A DNA stretch of 64,000 nucleotides, taken from JAPOXR01 sp965221815 (GTDB taxonomy: Bacteria > Pseudomonadota > Alphaproteobacteria > Rhodobacterales > Rhodobacteraceae). The stretch lies in contig OZ244915.1 of NCBI GenBank assembly GCA_965221815.1, forward strand, positions 372,001-436,000, given 5' to 3'. Below the pieces are notes generated by a model. It worked only from the letters and a program-made list of their open reading frames with translations. It ran no database searches and had not been told where the DNA came from. This document shows, piece after piece, positions 34,163 to 41,730 of this stretch (within the stretch, counting starts at the first letter, position 1; every line of letters begins with the position of its first letter). Made by a program: the position numbers and the translations under genes.

Positions 34163-34743
34163 AAGCAGATATCAGAAAGATCCTGGTCGTTGTTGAAGAG
34201 ACGCACCGCGAATCAGATGTCGTGATAGAACCGCCGACACGCAAGGCTGCAGCGGCGGCCGTGATCGTCAATCCATTTGCCGGTCGTTATGTAGAGGATC
34301 TCACACTCCTGATGGAAATAGGCGCAGAACTCGGGAGTCTGCTCGGCGGTCGGTGTGTCAAAACACTGGGGATCTCTCCGGAAGACGCACAAAGCTACGG
34401 CAAGGCCGCGATGGTCGGTGAGAACGGGGAATTGGAACATGCGGCCGCGGTCCTGCATCCCAAACTCGGTGGGCCGTTGCGTCAATCTGTGGAAAAGGGT
34501 GCCGCATTGGTTCCCTCTTCCAAGAAGATGGGGTCGCCAGGGCAGGTGTTGGATATCCCGCTTGGACATAAGAATGCAGCCTATGTTCGGTCGCATTTTG
34601 ACGCGATGGAAATGCAGCTCAACGATGCGCCGCGGTGCAACGAGATCATGGTGGCAGTGGCAATTACCGACAGCGGGAGACCTCTGCCACGAGTCGGCGG
34701 TCTCACCATTGATCAGGTCAAGGGAGAGGATGGATTGCGTTGA
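34159..34743 (+). CDS. DUF1185 (amino acid synthesis family) protein, copy B
   Basis: This second 194-residue DUF1185 protein is exactly as long as copy A. It shares the same blocks: IVNPFAGRYVEDLTLLME, YGKAAMVGENGELEHAA, SSKKMGSPGQVLDIPLGHKNAAYVRSH and the KGEDGLR end. The two have diverged (for example RESDVVIEPPTRKA in place of the copy A N-terminus), so they may form a heteromeric enzyme. Start by ATGA overlap with copy A. In this cluster they are the best candidates for the missing ring-opening hydrolase. Confidence 0.85.
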   Translation: MKADIRKILVVVEETHRESDVVIEPPTRKAAAAAVIVNPFAGRYVEDLTLLMEIGAELGSLLGGRCVKTLGISPEDAQSYGKAAMVGENGELEHAAAVLHPKLGGPLRQSVEKGAALVPSSKKMGSPGQVLDIPLGHKNAAYVRSHFDAMEMQLNDAPRCNEIMVAVAITDSGRPLPRVGGLTIDQVKGEDGLR

Positions 34744-34827
34744 CGGCAACTGATCTCAGAATGTTCTTGAGTTATGATCCGATTTCTGAGAATACGCCCA
34801 TTTGATCATCAATAGGAGGACTGAAAA

Positions 34828-35832
34828 CTGTCTGGATTCATAAAAACTGCAATCGTTGGTTCGTTGTCGCTGGTTCTGGCGGGTGAGGCAATTGCCACTG
34901 AATGGAATGTTTCGCTTTGGGGTACCCGGCGTGCCTTCACCGAACATGTCGAGAAGCTTGCCGAGTTAGTGAGCGACAAGACCGGCGGAGAATTCACGCT
35001 CAATCTATCTTATGGAGGATTGTCCAACAACCGCGAGAATCTTGATGGAATCTCGATCGGTGCTTTCGAGATGGCGCAATTTTGTGCAGGCTACCATCGT
35101 GACAAGAATCCATCCATCACGGTGTTGGAACTGCCATTTCTCGGCGTGGGTTCTTTGGAACAGGAAGTCGAGATCTCCCGTGCAGTCTATCAGCATCCGG
35201 CTGTAGCTGCAGATCTGGCAAGATGGAACGCTCAGTTGCTGATGCCCTCGCCTTTACCGCAATACAATATCGCCGGGGTTGGTGATGCCCCGCGAACGTT
35301 GGCTGAATTCGAAGGTTTGGCGGTGCGAGCGACAGGTGGAATTGGTGCTGCGATGAAGGCAATCGGCGCCGTGCCCACTTCAATGTCGGCCACCGAGGTA
35401 CGCCAGTCACTCGATAGCGGCGTTGTCACGGCTGTGGCCTTTGCCCCGCATGCGCACTTGGCATTCGGGACGGTTGACAGTGCCAAATGGTGGACGACAA
35501 ATCTGAACCCGGGAACCGTGAACTGTCCGGTTGTCGTCAATAGTGACGCGATGAATGCACTGACCGATACTGAACGCAACGCATTGCTGAGTTCCGTCGA
35601 TGCTGCCCTCGATCACTATATCTCATTTTACAATGACAATACGATGGCGCGTTGGGGGCCTACCCTCGATGAAAAAGGAATTGAGAGAATCTCCTATTCA
35701 GCCGATGAGCTTGCCGCTTTTCGTAATGCCGTCGCTGCCCCCGCGGCGCGTGATTGGATCGCGGAGAATTCTGCAAGAGGGCTACCAGCACAGGAGCTCT
35801 ATGACCTCGTTATTGGTATGGTGGGGAACTGA
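34828..35832 (+). CDS. dctP: TRAP transporter solute-binding protein DctP, probable CTG start
   Basis: This roughly 334-residue periplasmic binding protein has a signal peptide (SGFIKTAIVGSLSLVLAGEA) and family motifs. These include FTEHVEKLAELVSDKTGGEF, GLSNNRENLDGISIGAFEMA, and the typical RATGGIGAAMKAIGAVPTSM block near residue 170 that contains the carboxylate-binding arginine. A strong AGGAGG ends eight bases before CTG 34828. An in-frame TGA lies at 34822, and no ATG or GTG occurs before the mature protein. TTG 34864 would remove the basic part of the signal. It binds an organic acid for the transporter encoded next. Confidence 0.85.
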   Translation: MSGFIKTAIVGSLSLVLAGEAIATEWNVSLWGTRRAFTEHVEKLAELVSDKTGGEFTLNLSYGGLSNNRENLDGISIGAFEMAQFCAGYHRDKNPSITVLELPFLGVGSLEQEVEISRAVYQHPAVAADLARWNAQLLMPSPLPQYNIAGVGDAPRTLAEFEGLAVRATGGIGAAMKAIGAVPTSMSATEVRQSLDSGVVTAVAFAPHAHLAFGTVDSAKWWTTNLNPGTVNCPVVVNSDAMNALTDTERNALLSSVDAALDHYISFYNDNTMARWGPTLDEKGIERISYSADELAAFRNAVAAPAARDWIAENSARGLPAQELYDLVIGMVGN

Positions 35833-35843
35833 GAAATTGATGA

Positions 35844-35870
35844 ACGGGTCGCCGCATCGGGGCGACCCGT
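35844..35870 (+). promoter_or_regulatory. dctP-dctQ intergenic stem-loop
   Basis: ACGGGTCGCC (35844-35853) and GGCGACCCGT (35861-35870) form a perfect ten-base stem with a seven-base loop, twelve bases after the dctP stop. No T-run follows. Such hairpins protect the binding-protein mRNA and let it be made in excess over the membrane subunits. Confidence 0.75.
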
Positions 35871-35891
35871 CTCACCCGGAGTACAGAGAAA

Positions 35892-36542
35892 TTGGCTGGC
35901 GCAACAGCGGTGCTCACCGATGATTCTCGGCTGAGTCGGCTGGAACTGGGTCTCTACAAAGTTGAAGAGAAGCTTGCGCTGACGGGAGGTCTTGCGGTCT
36001 TGTCGCTGATGCTGCTTGCGGTCGTCAGCGTTGGCGGGAGAAATTTCTTCAATCGACCCGTCCCCGGTTATGTCGACTGGATCGAGCAGATCATGCCAGT
36101 TATTGCCTTTATCGGTATGTCCTATTGTCAGCGACTCGGCGGACATATTCGTATGGACATGGTGATCGGAAAATTTGGTGGTCGCCCTCTATGGATGGCT
36201 GAGCTTTTCGGAACGCTGTTGATCCTCATTCTTGCGCTTCTCATGATTTGGGGAAGCTGGGCGCATTTTGAACGGTCCTTTGAGTGGACCAGTCCCTACT
36301 GGAGTCGCGACTCCAGTCTCGATATTCGCCTTCCGTTATGGCCGGCCAAACTGCTCGTACCGATTGCTTTTTCGGTCATGGCTGTGCGCCTTGTTTTACA
36401 GGCCTGGGGTTATGGGAAGGCGGTTATTTCCGGCGTTGCCCGCCCGGTTGCGGTCCCGCTCATTCAGGATATGGCGGAAATCGCTGCTGATGAAGCCCGC
36501 GCCGTATCCGGACTTCGGGAAGGCGAGAGCGGAGCAGCCTAG
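35892..36542 (+). CDS. dctQ: TRAP transporter small membrane subunit DctQ
   Basis: This 216-residue protein has four membrane segments, near residues 28-50, 62-80, 98-122 and 145-170, as in DctQ. Typical residues are RNFFNRPVPGYVDWIEQIM and the GGHIRMDMVIGKF segment after the second helix. The TTG start at 35892 has GGAG nine bases upstream; no ATG is better placed. It sits 11 bases before dctM and forms the membrane complex with it. Confidence 0.85.
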   Translation: MAGATAVLTDDSRLSRLELGLYKVEEKLALTGGLAVLSLMLLAVVSVGGRNFFNRPVPGYVDWIEQIMPVIAFIGMSYCQRLGGHIRMDMVIGKFGGRPLWMAELFGTLLILILALLMIWGSWAHFERSFEWTSPYWSRDSSLDIRLPLWPAKLLVPIAFSVMAVRLVLQAWGYGKAVISGVARPVAVPLIQDMAEIAADEARAVSGLREGESGAA

Positions 36543-36553
36543 GTTTACAACCA

Positions 36554-37957
36554 ATGAGTCCTATCGATATTGGCTTGATAACGACCGGCATTTTGCTGCT
36601 TCTGGTTGTCCTTGGAGTCCGAGTCGCGTTTGCAGCGGCAATTGCCGGTATCATTGGTCTGATATGGATCTTTTGGGACAAACGTGCCTATGATCCTGCG
36701 CAGTTTTCATGGGCTGTTGCGGTTGCAATCAAGACAGCCGGGCAAGTTCCACATTCCAAGATCTCATCGCAAGCCCTGTCACTTATTCCGACCTTTATCC
36801 TGATTGGCTATCTTGCCTATTATGCAGGACTGACGCGGGCGCTGTTTGAAGCGGCGAAACGCTGGGTTGGCTGGGTTCCCGGAGGTGTTGCCGTCTCCAC
36901 CGTCTTTGCGACAGCAGGATTTGCGGCGGTGTCAGGAGCCTCGGTGGCAACTTCGGCAGTGTTCGCACGCATTGCCATTCCTGAAATGACCAGTATCGGC
37001 TACAATCAGCGATTTGCTGCAGGCGTTGTGGCCGCTGCCGGGACCCTGGCTTCGTTAATCCCGCCTTCGGCTATTCTTGTCATTTATGCGATCATCGTGG
37101 AGCAAAATGTTGGCGCCCTGTTGTTGGCAGGATTTATCCCGGGGATGTTCTCGGCGATCATTTATGCAGCATTGATTATCGGTATGGCCGTCACTCTCAG
37201 GAATTTCGGCCCACCAGTTGGTGGATATTCGTGGGTCGAACGTTTGCAATCATTGCCACCTGTCATCCCAATCTTCCTAGTGATCGCGGTGATCATTCTC
37301 TTCATTTATAATCCTTTTGGTGGAGATTCCTGGGGAACACCGACCGAGGGCGGTGCCATCGGGGCATTCATAATTTTCGCGATGGCACTTTATCGCGGCA
37401 TGCGGTGGAATCAGCTGAGAAATGCACTCCTCGAAACCGCAAAACTCTCGGTCATGATTTTTGCAATTATCTGGGGTGTCTTGATTTATGTGCGTTTCCT
37501 CGGTTTTGCAGATCTTCCGGGGCAGTTCTCGCTTTGGATCAGCTCGCTGGAACAAAGTCCCTATCTCACGCTCATTCTGATCCTTATGGCTTATGCCGTG
37601 CTGGGCATGTTTATGGATGCGATCGGCATGCTGATCCTGACACTTCCTGTCGTATTTCCCGCTGTCATTGCACTCAATGGCGGCATTGCCGTTTCGGCTG
37701 AGGAAAGTGCTTTCGGTATGAGTGCCGTGGAATGCGGCATCTGGTTCGGAATCATCGTCGTTAAATTGGCTGAACTTTGTCTGATCACGCCACCGATCGG
37801 ACTGAATTGTTTTGTCGTCGCTGGGGTGCGTCCCGAACTTTCAGTGCAGGATGTCTTCAAGGGTGTCACGCCCTTCTTCATTGCTGATGCGATTACAATT
37901 GCCGGCCTCGTCATGTTTCCTGGTATTGTCCTCTTTCTGCCAGGCCTGCTGCTCTGA
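36554..37957 (+). CDS. dctM: TRAP transporter large membrane subunit DctM
   Basis: This 467-residue polytopic protein is the sodium-coupled transport subunit. It has about twelve hydrophobic segments. Family motifs include ISSQALSLIPTFILIGYLAYYAG, TVFATAGFAAVSGASVATSAVFARIAIPEM in parts around residues 115-150, LASLIPPSAILVIYAIIVEQNVG in parts near 175-200, and AELCLITPPIGLNCFVVAG near the C-terminus. With DctP and DctQ it would import the substrate of the upstream hydroxylase cluster. Confidence 0.9.
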   Translation: MSPIDIGLITTGILLLLVVLGVRVAFAAAIAGIIGLIWIFWDKRAYDPAQFSWAVAVAIKTAGQVPHSKISSQALSLIPTFILIGYLAYYAGLTRALFEAAKRWVGWVPGGVAVSTVFATAGFAAVSGASVATSAVFARIAIPEMTSIGYNQRFAAGVVAAAGTLASLIPPSAILVIYAIIVEQNVGALLLAGFIPGMFSAIIYAALIIGMAVTLRNFGPPVGGYSWVERLQSLPPVIPIFLVIAVIILFIYNPFGGDSWGTPTEGGAIGAFIIFAMALYRGMRWNQLRNALLETAKLSVMIFAIIWGVLIYVRFLGFADLPGQFSLWISSLEQSPYLTLILILMAYAVLGMFMDAIGMLILTLPVVFPAVIALNGGIAVSAEESAFGMSAVECGIWFGIIVVKLAELCLITPPIGLNCFVVAGVRPELSVQDVFKGVTPFFIADAITIAGLVMFPGIVLFLPGLLL

Positions 37958-37974
37958 TTGATCCGACGATCAAT
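37957..37974 (+). terminator. Small hairpin at the end of dctM
   Basis: ATTGATC, a CGAC tetraloop and GATCAAT form a seven-base stem that begins on the last base of the dctM stop codon. A T-run is absent, so this is a weak terminator or processing site. Confidence 0.35.
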
Positions 37975-38301
37975 AATTGAGAGAAGCAGTTCTGCTGAAT
38001 ATTTGCTTTGAGATGGGCAACTGTCAGGTCGGTGACGCGGGTGCCTTGATGACAGTGTCCCCGCCATTCGTCATAAACGTTACGGGTTGGTCATCCTGCT
38101 CGCCGAATGGAGCAGATCAACGCCACCCTGCGCCAGGCAATAACCATGGATGAGGTTCATGCCTCCCCGCGCGGCTGCGGGCACCCTGGATGGAGCCGTT
38201 GCAAATATTGCTGGGCAAGTTGCACGAAGTCATTCTGCCAGTCAGGCTGTCTATGATGTGATCAATGCGCTGTCAGTGCGCGTCTATCGAAAGTGATGGG
38301 T
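37975..38301. other. Gene-free stretch with a possible coding relic
   Basis: No intact gene is present between dctM and addA, which converge here. A plus-strand open tail around 38185-38297 reads TLDGAVANIAGQVARSHSAS followed by QAVYDVINALSVRVYRK and a stop. It looks like the C-terminal end of a lost gene, of unknown identity. No T-rich terminator is evident. Confidence 0.4.
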
Positions 38302-41300
38302 TCAATGCAATGAACTGGCAGCACGTTCCAATGCCGCAGCGCAAAGCTCAGCTGGCACGGGCATGAATGTTCGATTTCGGGTCCAGAGAATCGCGGTTTC
38401 TACGTCTTTCCCAGGGAAAATCTCAGCCATGACGTCTCTATAGGCCCCCATCTGACGCAGAATATACTCGGGCACATCCTCAGGCCGTTTCGGCACATTC
38501 TTGTTGGACTTGTAATCCACCACCACCACCTTATCGTCACGCACCAGGAGATTATCGATAAAGCCATGTAGCTTGCGATCATTCAGTGTCGGCGACGCGG
38601 CAGTGAAGCCAGCTTCACGCATGGAGGTGTGGTCAAACAGGAATGCAATGGCCGGATCGTCAAGCAGTTCCAAGGCTGCCGTAATGCAGTCCTGGAACGC
38701 GGCGGCATCGGCGGTCGGATCATCAAGTGCCAGAATTGACTTGGCGGCGGTTGGCCGTTTTGCCCTTGCAATGCCAGGCAGATGTTCGAGCAGGAGGTGA
38801 AGGCGGTCACCAAACCTGGCAGCAGCGTCACGAGACTCGCTGTCGCCAATGATCTCGTCATTGTCGCCATGGCTGCCGCCGCCAAGTCTGCTGGGGGACA
38901 AGCTGTCGGGCTCAGTTGGAATGATGTTGACTCTCTGATGGGCCCAGCCGGGAAGATCTACAGAAGCAATCTGCGCCCTGTGTTTCTGACTGATCACCCG
39001 CGGCCAATCATCAGACGCCAGTCGTAGACCTGATTCAAGTCCGACGAATGCGCTCGACTCATCGCAGAAGTCGTGCGGGTCGGCACCGCATTGCCTGAGC
39101 CCAGAAGCGATCATATCGTACCAACATCCGGGTTTGTGTGTTCCTTCGCCACAAATGATCAGCCAGCATTCCGCCCGTGTTAACGCGACATAGAGCAGAC
39201 GGGCAGCCTCCTCGGATTCGCGTTGTTTCCTGGCATCTCGTGCCGCCACGAGGGGTGGCGGTGACAAGCTTTTTTTGACCATAAACAAGGGAGTGCGATC
39301 TGGATCCGAAAGTTCGATCATCGCTGTTGGCATGGAATGAGATTCTTCGGTATCAGGTAAGATGACGATTGGGGCTTCGAGCCCTTTGGCCCCATGAATT
39401 GTCATGACCCGGATTTCACTTGTGGTTTGGTCCAACTGTCTCTTGACTTCGAATTCAGTGGTCAGCAGATTCAGGAAACCGACCAGGGAGATTGATGTCT
39501 CACTGTCATATCTCAGTGCCTGCTGCAGGTAGGAATCGATCGCCTCTTCGACCTCATGTCCGAGGCGCGCAATGAGCTTTTCTCTCCCGCGATGAAAGGT
39601 GAGAATACGTTCCAGAATGCCATAGGGCGTTGATTTTCCTGAAACATCGATCAAGTCGATTATGACGTCTGCGGTGTCTCGAAATTCGTTATTTTGCTCC
39701 AGCGATTCCCAAAGACTGTGCTTGCCGCGATCATATGCGATGGCAAAAAGCTGGCTTTCAGACAACCCAAACAAAGGTGAGCGAAGTGCTTCCGCCAGGG
39801 CAAGATTGTCCTGATGATTGGCAAGAAATGCCAGGATCGAAGTTAAGTCGCGTACCGCCAGTTCTTCCGCCAACTTGAGGCGATCAGCGCCAGCGACCGG
39901 AAGGCCTGCAATTTTCAAGCGATTGATAATTTCGAAGAACAAAGCTGAACGTCGACGGACCAATATCAAGATATCACCCGGCCGGATCAACCTTCCGCCC
40001 TGATCGCCGGGCAGCAGCTCGTGATCGTTGAACATCCGGCTCACCCGTTCGGTGATTGCCTGCGCAAGTTTCACATGTGATGGAGTCTCTGCGGTTTGTG
40101 GAACCGTTGTGAACCAGTCGCCATCACTGTCCGACTTTTTGGTTTCCGCGAGGAACGGCCAACAATCGACGCGACCGGGTAAATTGTCCTTGAAAGCAAG
40201 ATGCTTGGTGTCTGGCACAAATCCAGGTGTCAGATCCCCCTTGAATATCGCGTCGACGGCGCGGAGGATGATCGATGACGAACGGAAGGAATAGTGTAAT
40301 TCATTTTGAACAAATTTTAACCCGGCATCACGAAACCGCGTCTGGAAATGTTGACACATTTCAGTAAATTTTTCTGGGGCTGCGCCTTGGAAACCGTAAA
40401 TCGATTGCTTTTCGTCGCCAACAGCAAAGACAGTCCGGCTCAGGTCTCGGGCGCCGAGTCCGGTGGTAAATTCGCGGGTAATTTCACTGACAATTTTCCA
40501 TTGAATCGGGCTGACATCCTGCGCTTCATCAATCAGCACGTGATCAATGCCACCGTCGAGACGAAAAAGAACCCATTGGGCGAATTCACGGTTCTGCAGG
40601 AGAGCGAGTGCTTTGTGGATGAGGTCATTGAAATCCAGTTGTGCCGCCTGGTGTTTCTTCTCTTCGTAGTGGCTGAGAAACGCCTCTGCAAAGCGATGCA
40701 GAGACAGAGTTTTTTCCGCTGCCTGAACATTGATGACATCAATTCTTGCTGCCTGCACCCTGCGCTTATATTCAGCAAGCCAGTTATTGAGGTCGCTGCC
40801 CAATCCGGCGGTGACGGCTTGCCGCGGCGTCCTGTTTGGCGAAAATGGTTGGCTTGCGCCTTCACCCGTGAGAAAGCATTTGGTGAGGTCAAACAAAGTG
40901 GATTGGGTCCATTCGGTTTGAAGGATGGAGGTAATCGCGCTGGCCATCTTACGGCTGCCCGAATTTTCTGCGTCCGCATTCAAAGCGATCATCAGCTTTT
41001 CAAGGTTCCGGACATCTGCGGGGGCGAGCAGGGATTTGACGTGCGCGCGCGTTTCCTGTGTAGCGTCGGGTTCGTGCACAAGCCCAAATTCGCGCAGCAC
41101 ATTCTGCGGTTCAAAGGGAAATACGAATTCGTGCCGTGCGGCCGCGATCAGATTGGTGAGTTCTGTGAGATTCCTCTCGGCAAGCATCCGGGCAATGGGC
41201 CGATAAATATCCGGGCGGTTTACAGCAAGCATATCAAGAATGGTGTCCTGCAACTTTCGGGATGTCCGATCGTCAATCTGTTCGAATCTGGGTGATACGC

Positions 41301-41730
41301 CTGCTTCACGCGGGAAACGTCTGAGCAGAGACGAAGAAAACGCATGAATAGTCTGAATCTTGAGGCCACCAGGTGTCTCAAGGGCGCGCGCAAACAGGGT
41401 GCGTGCTTCCTCAAATTTCTCCTCATTCAGTCTATCTTCCGGTTCGCCCAGTCCAAGCAGTCTTTCCTTCAGCTCTGTGTCGGAAAGCATCGACCACTCT
41501 CCCAGGCGATCAAACAACCGGACTTGCATGTTGGCTGCAGCAGCAATGGTAAAGGTCAGGCAAAGGATACGCTGGGGTGGAGCGCCAGCAAGGAGCAGCC
41601 GCGCGACCCGGTCGGTCAATACCCGCGTCTTACCGGAACCTGCATTGGCAGATACCCATGATGCGCGTCCCGGTGTGGCAGCATCCACCTGTGGACGGGT
41701 GGCATGATCAAACATAGCCAGTTTAACCAT
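38302..41730 (-). CDS. addA: Double-strand break repair helicase-nuclease AddA
   Basis: This 1142-residue protein is the UvrD-type helicase and nuclease subunit of AddAB, which resects broken DNA ends for RecA. Walker A is SANAGSGKTRVLTDRV near residue 23. The Walker B type motif is LIDEAQDVSPIQWK near 405. Further helicase motifs are VGDEKQSIYGFQGA and VMTIHGAKGLEAPIVILPD. The C-terminal PD-(D/E)xK nuclease has VVDYKSNKN near 1095 and QMGAYRDVM. Start ATG 41730 overlaps the addB stop (ATGGTTAA); a longer frame reaches 41805 but lies in addB. Confidence 0.95.
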   Translation of the reverse strand: MVKLAMFDHATRPQVDAATPGRASWVSANAGSGKTRVLTDRVARLLLAGAPPQRILCLTFTIAAAANMQVRLFDRLGEWSMLSDTELKERLLGLGEPEDRLNEEKFEEARTLFARALETPGGLKIQTIHAFSSSLLRRFPREAGVSPRFEQIDDRTSRKLQDTILDMLAVNRPDIYRPIARMLAERNLTELTNLIAAARHEFVFPFEPQNVLREFGLVHEPDATQETRAHVKSLLAPADVRNLEKLMIALNADAENSGSRKMASAITSILQTEWTQSTLFDLTKCFLTGEGASQPFSPNRTPRQAVTAGLGSDLNNWLAEYKRRVQAARIDVINVQAAEKTLSLHRFAEAFLSHYEEKKHQAAQLDFNDLIHKALALLQNREFAQWVLFRLDGGIDHVLIDEAQDVSPIQWKIVSEITREFTTGLGARDLSRTVFAVGDEKQSIYGFQGAAPEKFTEMCQHFQTRFRDAGLKFVQNELHYSFRSSSIILRAVDAIFKGDLTPGFVPDTKHLAFKDNLPGRVDCWPFLAETKKSDSDGDWFTTVPQTAETPSHVKLAQAITERVSRMFNDHELLPGDQGGRLIRPGDILILVRRRSALFFEIINRLKIAGLPVAGADRLKLAEELAVRDLTSILAFLANHQDNLALAEALRSPLFGLSESQLFAIAYDRGKHSLWESLEQNNEFRDTADVIIDLIDVSGKSTPYGILERILTFHRGREKLIARLGHEVEEAIDSYLQQALRYDSETSISLVGFLNLLTTEFEVKRQLDQTTSEIRVMTIHGAKGLEAPIVILPDTEESHSMPTAMIELSDPDRTPLFMVKKSLSPPPLVAARDARKQRESEEAARLLYVALTRAECWLIICGEGTHKPGCWYDMIASGLRQCGADPHDFCDESSAFVGLESGLRLASDDWPRVISQKHRAQIASVDLPGWAHQRVNIIPTEPDSLSPSRLGGGSHGDNDEIIGDSESRDAAARFGDRLHLLLEHLPGIARAKRPTAAKSILALDDPTADAAAFQDCITAALELLDDPAIAFLFDHTSMREAGFTAASPTLNDRKLHGFIDNLLVRDDKVVVVDYKSNKNVPKRPEDVPEYILRQMGAYRDVMAEIFPGKDVETAILWTRNRTFMPVPAELCAAALERAASSLH

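Noticed and set aside
40348..41295. A 315-codon plus-strand frame opposite addA
   Set aside because: It lies fully antisense to the AddA helicase motifs and resembles no protein.
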